From assembly GCA_963752605.1 (NCBI GenBank), contig CAVVYW010000006.1, positions 930,001-994,000 on the forward strand: 64,000 nucleotides of DNA, given 5' to 3'. Shown one piece after another: positions 56,501 to 64,000 of this stretch; the first letter of the stretch is position 1; each line of letters starts with the position of its first letter. Below the pieces are notes generated by a model that saw nothing but the letters and a program-made list of their open reading frames with translations, was not told the origin of the DNA and did no database searches. This stretch comes from CAVVYW01 sp963752605. Lineage in GTDB: Bacteria; Actinomycetota; Thermoleophilia; Solirubrobacterales; 70-9. A program made the translations under genes and the position numbers.

Positions 56501-56796
56501 TGTGTTCGAACACTGTGTTCGGCGACCCGTTACCCGGTGTCCTGAAGCGCTGCGACGTCGACCAGGGTGGCACGCCGCCCCCGCCACCACCGCCTCCACC
56601 GCCTCCACCGCCGCCGGGAACCTGGGTGAAGTGCGCTGACGAGCACCAGGTGTGCAGCTTCACCGGCACGCGTACGGTGCGTTATGGGCAGAACTCGACC
56701 TTCGTCACGCGCACGGCGACAAGTTCGATCCTTTGCTCGAACACGGTGTTCGGTGATCCACTGCCAGGGGTCCTGAAGAAGTGCGAGTACCAGTAG
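53566..56796 (+). CDS. Galactose oxidase-like copper radical oxidase (copy 2) with CBM32-type and Cys-repeat domains, two frameshifts
   Basis: About 1077 residues. Lipoprotein signal VALCCVALVAAC, then the same propeller with Cys123, Tyr167, Trp185, Tyr379-His380 and His465, again at galactose-oxidase spacing. After it: an Ig-like domain; an F5/8-type (CBM32-like) domain (VNAIDGNPSSFWHTQWSAAN PPHPHALTVNLG); a second Ig-like domain; and three copies of a ~55-residue four-cysteine module (KCADEHQVCSFSGTRTVRYG, then CSNTVFGDPxPGVLKxC) joined by poly-proline linkers. Frame breaks near 55180 and in the C-run at about 56378 cancel, consistent with base-call errors. GTG 53566. Fungal galactose oxidase has its CBM32 at the N-terminus instead. 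Confidence 0.88.
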   Translation: MAIAHTRCIHAAPKKRRVALCCVALVAACGGGDDTQDDAKPPSEKTLAIAAPAASQWSNLIPTPITPVGAGNLPDGKVLLWSAGERFAVSAGGGGRTFTSVFDAATLTATDQLVSQTGHDMFCSGTSNLPDGRLLISGGENSEKTSIYNALTGSWTSAATMNIPRGYQANTVLTDGSVLTLGGSWSGALGGKHAEVWTAAAGWRRLTGVPVDPAVANDPQGIFRADNHMWLYPMGNGKVLQAGPSPTMNWIGTQGEGSITSAGTRSDDGYSQSGNAVMYDIGKILKVGGAPAYEEQPATTSALVIDANVGLSVRRVAPMAYARIFSNAVVLPNGQVVVIGGQTIGRPFTDDNSVLVPELWDPQTETFTPLPPTAVGRNYHSVAILLPDARVLSGGGGLCGDTCASNHPDLQILTPHYLLNSDGTPATRPAIVSAPASATHGTTLSVRADSPIAAFALLRMSSVTHSLNNDQRRIPLQFSLTDAATHTYALNVPGNPGITLPGYYMLFAMSAAGVPSIARLIQITGAGAPKITPLDTQSDVARRRGRPRRGRDVVERQHHLQRDRVAPGPVDQRHDRRHQRHGDNARAVRRHRVGDEQPRDEQHRLLVERGPGEHRCAACQAGSALRGQRQPVDDGRRVQPARHRRGRDPARRLERHGGQRRDTRWERRRGQRHRRQPEQLLAHAVVGREPAAPACADGQSWPGAHHRRLPISAAPGRRQRHDRGMALPHEQRWRHVDDGGARHLPQQRQRKDRDVQRANARQSTADAGRDRRCDARGRARRNAGAQRQRSGRRCVDLHGERPAAGTDDQRRHRRDHRYTDDRRHIQRRRTSQRWARRCREPQLRMDHHLGRNDAELGEVRRRASGVQLQRHAHGALRAERDLRHAHRDRFDRLFEHGVRRPVARCPEALRRRHGRHDATATATATATATATATAATPPPGTNWVKCADEHQVCNFSGTLTVRYGQNSTFFTRTATNSILCSNTVFGDPLPGVLKRCDVDQGGTPPPPPPPPPPPPPPGTWVKCADEHQVCSFTGTRTVRYGQNSTFVTRTATSSILCSNTVFGDPLPGVLKKCEYQ
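56311..56385 (+). repeat. CCACCG hexamer tract coding a poly-proline linker
   Basis: About ten tandem CCACCG-type units separate Cys modules 1 and 2; a shorter CCACCGCCT tract at 56577-56614 separates modules 2 and 3. Slippage by whole hexamers would change only linker length. The frame change inside the tract lies at a CCCC run near 56378. Confidence 0.85.
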
Positions 56797-57221
56797 TTGC
56801 TGCGGTCGTCGCCACGCTTGCACTCGCCGCCTGCGATTCCGCCGAGGAATTGCGCGGCAGGCAACTCTTCGCCGGCGAGCAGCCGCTGAGCGCACGCATC
56901 GCGGGCCATGACACGACGCTGCCTGCGCACGCCACGCGTTGCATCAACTGTCATGCCGACGCCAATGCCAACGGCGTCGCACCGTCGGGCGCGCCGGCAT
57001 CGGCACAGCCTTATGCGACACGCCTTTCGCGCGACTCGCTGGCCAGCCTGCGGTCGCGCCGCGGCGGGCCGCCGTCGCGCTTCGACGCCGCGAGCCTGTG
57101 CCGCTTGCTGCGCACCGGCGTCGACCCGGCGCATGTGGTCATTCCCCGCAGCATGCCGCGCTACGAGCTGACCGACGTCGACTGCGGCGCGCTGTGGGCA
57201 TATCTGAGCGCAAAGGCATGA
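56781..57221 (+). CDS. c-type cytochrome lipoprotein
   Basis: 146 residues from GTG 56781, overlapping the oxidase end by 16 bases. Lipoprotein signal RVPVVAAVVATLALAAC, a single heme motif in ATRCINCHADAN (CINCH), and a candidate axial methionine in IPRSMPRYELTDVDCGALWA YLS, the usual class I C-terminal helix. It is placed to accept or deliver electrons near the secreted oxidases or to work with the SCO protein. Its stop overlaps the next ATG (ATGA). Confidence 0.85.
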   Translation: MRVPVVAAVVATLALAACDSAEELRGRQLFAGEQPLSARIAGHDTTLPAHATRCINCHADANANGVAPSGAPASAQPYATRLSRDSLASLRSRRGGPPSRFDAASLCRLLRTGVDPAHVVIPRSMPRYELTDVDCGALWAYLSAKA

Positions 57222-57814
57222 GGCACTGCGGCGCGACCTCGTCGCCACGTGGCGCCTGGTCGCGCCGCAAGTGGCTCGGCGCATCTGCGGCATTGATGTC
57301 GACATGGCTCGTTCCGGCCCGAGGCATCCGCGTCCTTGGGTCCCGTCAAGCCGCCGCTGGCCGCTCCGTCGATCACCGTGCTTTCGCTCGACTGGCAGAC
57401 AACGGACCTCTCCAGCCTGCTGCGCGGCAAGCTGAGCGCGGTGCAACTGATGTTCACTGGGTGCAGCGCGACCTGCCCGATCCAGGGTGCGATCTTCGCC
57501 GAGGCACAAGCCCTGCTGGCCGATGCGCCGCCGCACTTCCGTCTGCTGTCGCTGAGCATCGATCCGCTCGGCGACGACCCCAAGTCGCTGCGCCTGTGGC
57601 TGCAGCGCTTCGGCGCCGATGCGGCAGCGCTGGTCCGCCGCGCTGACGGCATCGAAGGACCTCGACCGACTGCTCGACTTCGTGCGCGGGCGTGCGCAGG
57701 GCGCCGACCGGCACACGCCTCAGGTGTACTTCTTCGACCGTGAGGCGCGGCTCGTCTATCGCAGCGCCGACATGCCGCCGGCGAGCTCGGTGGCCTCGCT
57801 GATGCGGCGCCTAA
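57218..57814 (+). CDS. SCO1/SenC/PrrC-family copper protein, frameshifted
   Basis: Thioredoxin-fold copper chaperone. N-terminal signal/anchor WSRRKWLGASAALMSTWLVP A, then LSAVQLMFTGCSATCPIQGA IFAEAQALL with the CxxxC copper site, RLLSLSIDPLGDDPKSLRLW, and the copper-ligand histidine in RHTPQVYFFDREARLVYRSA DMPP. Frame breaks lie near 57335 and 57645; the end is taken at TAA 57812-57814 in a shifted frame, because an intrinsic terminator follows. SCO proteins load copper into cytochrome oxidase, and in Streptomyces an SCO protein also serves the copper radical oxidase GlxA. That suggests this one matures the two oxidases upstream. Confidence 0.8.
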
Positions 57815-57863
57815 TCGCGACAGCCCTGAGCGGCCCTGCACCCCTTCGCGTGTATAGTCGGCC

Positions 57864-57894
57864 ACCGGGCCCAAATTTTGGCGCCCGGTTTTTT
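57864..57894 (+). terminator. Intrinsic terminator after the oxidase/cytochrome/SCO operon
   Basis: ACCGGGC and CCAAA pair with TTTGG and GCCCGGT around a single T, with one unpaired C, followed by TTTTTT (57889-57894). A TATAGT hexamer at 57853-57858 lies just upstream, so it could instead sit at the very start of the guaC transcript. Confidence 0.8.
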
Positions 57895-57989
57895 GTTGTG
57901 TCGGCTTCCCCGCCCGCCCAGGGTGTACAGCCCCACGAACCGGGCACCAAGTCAAGCGCTCGCCGTGCCGATGACCCTGGAGCTTGACG

Positions 57990-58987
57990 ATGGAAATCTT
58001 CGACTACGACAACGTGCTGCTGCTGCCGCGCAAGTGCCGCGTCGACAGCCGCAGCGAATGCGACCCGTCGGCCGAATTCGGCGGGCGCACGTTCAAGCTG
58101 CCGGTCGTGCCGGCCAACATGAAGACGGTCGTCGACGAGTCGATCACGCAATGGCTGGCGGCCAACGGCTACTTCTACGTGATGCACCGCTTCGACCTCG
58201 ACAACGTGGCGTACGCGAAGCAGATGCGCGAGCGCGGGTTGTTCGTCTCGATCAGCTCGGGCGTCAAGGCGGCCGACCAGCGTGTCATCGAGCAGCTCGC
58301 GGCCGAAGGCGTCGGCGCCGACTACATCACCATCGACGTTGCGCACGGCCATGCGGAAAGCGTGCGCCGCATGATCGATCTGATCAAACAGAAGCTGCCG
58401 CAGGCCTTCGTGATCGCCGGCAACGTCGGCACACCCGAAGCGGTGATCGATCTCGAGAACTGGGGCGCGGACGCGACGAAGGTCGGCGTCGGCCCGGGCA
58501 AGGTGTGCATCACGCGTCTGAAAACCGGCTTCGGCACCGGCGGCTGGCAACTGTCGGCGCTGAAGTGGTGCGCGCGCGTCGCGACGAAGCCGATCATCGC
58601 CGACGGCGGCATCCGCGATCACGGCGACATCGCGAAGAGCGTGCGCTTCGGCGCCGCGATGGTGATGATCGGCTCGCTGTTCGCCGGCCACGAAGAGTCG
58701 CCGGGCCGCACCGTCGAGGTGGACGGCAAGCTGTACAAGGAGTACTACGGCAGCGCGTCCGACTTCAACAAGGGCGAGTACAAGCATGTCGAAGGCAAGC
58801 GCATCCTCGAGCCGATCAAGGGCCCGCTCGCCGAGACGCTGCGCGAGATGCACGAGGACGTGCAAAGCTCGATCAGCTACGCGGGCGGCAGCAAGCTGCT
58901 CGACCTGCGCAAGGTGAACTACGTGGTGCTCGGCGGCGAAAATGCGGGCGAGCATCTGTTCATGTATGCCGCCGCTCGTCGGATGAC

Positions 58988-58991
<4 letters not shown>
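57990..58991 (+). CDS. guaC: GMP reductase
   Basis: 333 residues, intact. Converts GMP to IMP and ammonia with NADPH. IMPDH/GMPR barrel: FDYDNVLLLPRKCRVDSRSE, VVPANMKTVVDESI, ITIDVAHGHAESVRRMIDLI, catalytic cysteine in KVGVGPGKVCITRLKTGFG, IIADGGIRDHGDIAKSVRFG A, and EYYGSASDFNKGEYKHVEG. It lacks the CBS pair of most IMP dehydrogenases and matches GMP reductase length. The stop overlaps the valS start (ATGA). Confidence 0.9.
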
Positions 58992-61835
<2,844 letters not shown>

Positions 61836-62832
61836 ACTCGCGCGACGGCAACGGCGTTGCCTTCAGCAATTCGTCGATGCGCTTGGCCACCGCCCACGCG
61901 CTGCGACTGCGCGATTCACGCGTCGTGCTCGCCACACGCGGCGTGATCTGCAACGACGTGATGCCGTGCAGCGGGCGGCCCGGATCGAGCGCGCCGGGGT
62001 CGAGGCTGTCGAGCCACGCCGCCGACATGCGCCCGCTGCTCAGCGCTTCGGCGAGCGCCGCTTCGTCGAACAACGCGGAATGCGCGACGCTGACGAGCAC
62101 CTGATTCGGCTTGCAGAACGGCAGGAAACGTTCGCCGATCAGCCCGCGATAACGCGTGAAGTACGACAGCTGCACACACACCGCGTCCGCTTCTTCGAGC
62201 AGCTCGCGCAGGCCCAGCGGCTCGACGCGCCAGCGCGCCCACACGCCGTCGTTCGCGTGCACCGACGGGTCGTAGCCGACGACGCGCGAGCCGAAGCCGC
62301 TCAGGATCTGCACCATCGAGCGCGCCGCAGGCGCCATGCCGATCAGCCCTACCGTCGAGCCGCCCAGCTCGCGGCCGACCAGCAGGCCATCGGACGACTC
62401 GATAGGAATGCGGCGCAGCATCGCGAGCAGCGCGCCGATCATGAACTCGGCCTCGGCGAGCGCAGACGCCGTCAGGCTGCGCACCACCTCGACGTTGGCG
62501 CGTGCGCACGCGTCGAGGTCGATGTTCTCCGAGCCTTCACTGACGCGGCCGACCGCACGCAGCAGCGGCGCATAGTGCAGCGCCTGCGCGTCGAGCGCAA
62601 CCGAAGGCGGGATGATCAGCGCCCGCACGTTGAACAGCGCCTGGCGAAAGCCGCGCGGGTCGTTCTGCAATTCCGGCGCGTAGCGCACCGTATGGCGTTC
62701 GACCAGCCATTGCATGACCTCGGTTTCGAGGGGCTCGACGATCAGCAGGTCCATGCGCGCGCGGTGGGTTCCGGGTCGATGGCGCACGGTTCTTGCGTGC
62801 CACAATCAGCGGATAGCCCTCTCCTCAATGAT

Positions 62833-63705
<873 letters not shown>

Positions 63706-63726
63706 GCCGGCGATCACGGCCGCTGC

Positions 63727-63954
63727 TCAGCGCCTGCGCAGCAGGTGGATGAAGTCGTCGCCGAGCGTGTCCTGCTCGAGCAGCTCGTTGCCGGTCTGGC
63801 GTGCGAAGGCCTGGAAGTCGCGCACCGAGCCCGGGTCTGTCGACACCACCCGGAGCACGTCGCCGCTTTGCATGTCGGCCAGCGCCTTCTTCGCCTTCAG
63901 GATCGGCAGCGGGCAGTTCAGGCCGCGGGTGTCGAGTTCCTTCGTGAAGTCCAT
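63727..63954 (-). CDS. tusA: TusA-family sulfur carrier protein
   Basis: 75 residues. MDFTKELDTRGLNCPLPILK AKKAL with the sulfur-carrying cysteine in NCPLP, then GDVLRVVSTDPGSVRDFQAF. Passes persulfide sulfur to tRNA 2-thiouridine or molybdopterin systems. TusA-like proteins have also been linked to selenium transfer. ATG 63954. Convergent with galU. Confidence 0.9.
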   Translation of the reverse strand: MDFTKELDTRGLNCPLPILKAKKALADMQSGDVLRVVSTDPGSVRDFQAFARQTGNELLEQDTLGDDFIHLLRRR

Positions 63955-64000
63955 GGCGCTGCGTCCTGTGATGATCGTGATTCTAGGTGCGCTCACGTGC

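Noticed and set aside
61966..62832. Long upstream extension of galU
   Set aside because: It is antisense to the dehydrogenase gene; the GalU family starts at MSMLVNKAVFPVAGLG (62833).

Overview
The window is high-GC bacterial DNA. The set of families (xseB-ispA-dxs-folE2, DUF2782-thrB next to polA, a BPSS1780-type membrane protein, ppk1-sixA, a PEP-CTERM protein, a selenoneine-type sen cluster) points to a betaproteobacterium of the order Burkholderiales, in the Comamonadaceae/Sphaerotilaceae neighbourhood. No rRNA, tRNA, CRISPR array, insertion sequence or prophage was recognised.

Reading quality is uneven. Between about 1 and 13.8 kb nearly every gene, including essential ones (dxs, ispA), is broken by several one-base frameshifts, while most genes from 14 to 52 kb are open from start to stop. 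Broken genes are annotated over their full span, because indel error is more likely than decay.

Layout. 1-3.8 kb: a TRAP transporter (dctP-dctQ-dctM) followed by the start of a D-threonine aldolase-like gene, with a divergent GntR/FCD regulator. 3.8-7.2 kb: senA, divergent senB-senC (selD-like), the selenoneine pathway. 7.3-11.3 kb (minus): xseB-ispA-dxs-folE2. 11.5-16.2 kb: Rieske oxygenase, sorbosone-dehydrogenase-like lipoprotein, EamA exporter, mercaptopyruvate sulfurtransferase, UspA. 16.2-21.7 kb: ZIP transporter with a terminator in its leader, exopolyphosphatase, amidase, phospholipase-D lipoprotein. 21.8-24.7 kb: a yybP-ykoY (Mn2+) riboswitch and a P2-type ATPase. 24.8-31.4 kb: two transporters (SSS, MHS), each followed by a PTS EIIA-domain protein, then a KdpD-like kinase without its N-terminal half and a KdpE-like regulator. 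31.4-32.3 kb: no gene seen.

32.3-46.1 kb: YciI remnant, sixA, ppk1, LpxH-like phosphoesterase with a glycosyltransferase, polA, DUF2782, thrB, BPSS1780 protein, TAT-exported PhoX with a four-unit Pho box, small lipoprotein, PEP-CTERM protein with a pentapeptide stretch. 46.3-50.4 kb: tetR-uvrD, and a divergent two-gene membrane operon sharing a perfect operator palindrome. 50.4-57.8 kb: the most unusual locus. It holds two tandem secreted lipoproteins with the complete galactose-oxidase copper-radical active site in exact fungal spacing, then a c-type cytochrome and an SCO-type copper protein, apparently one secreted redox system built by tandem duplication. 57.9-64 kb: GMP reductase, valS, a catalytically degenerate 2-hydroxyacid dehydrogenase, galU and tusA.
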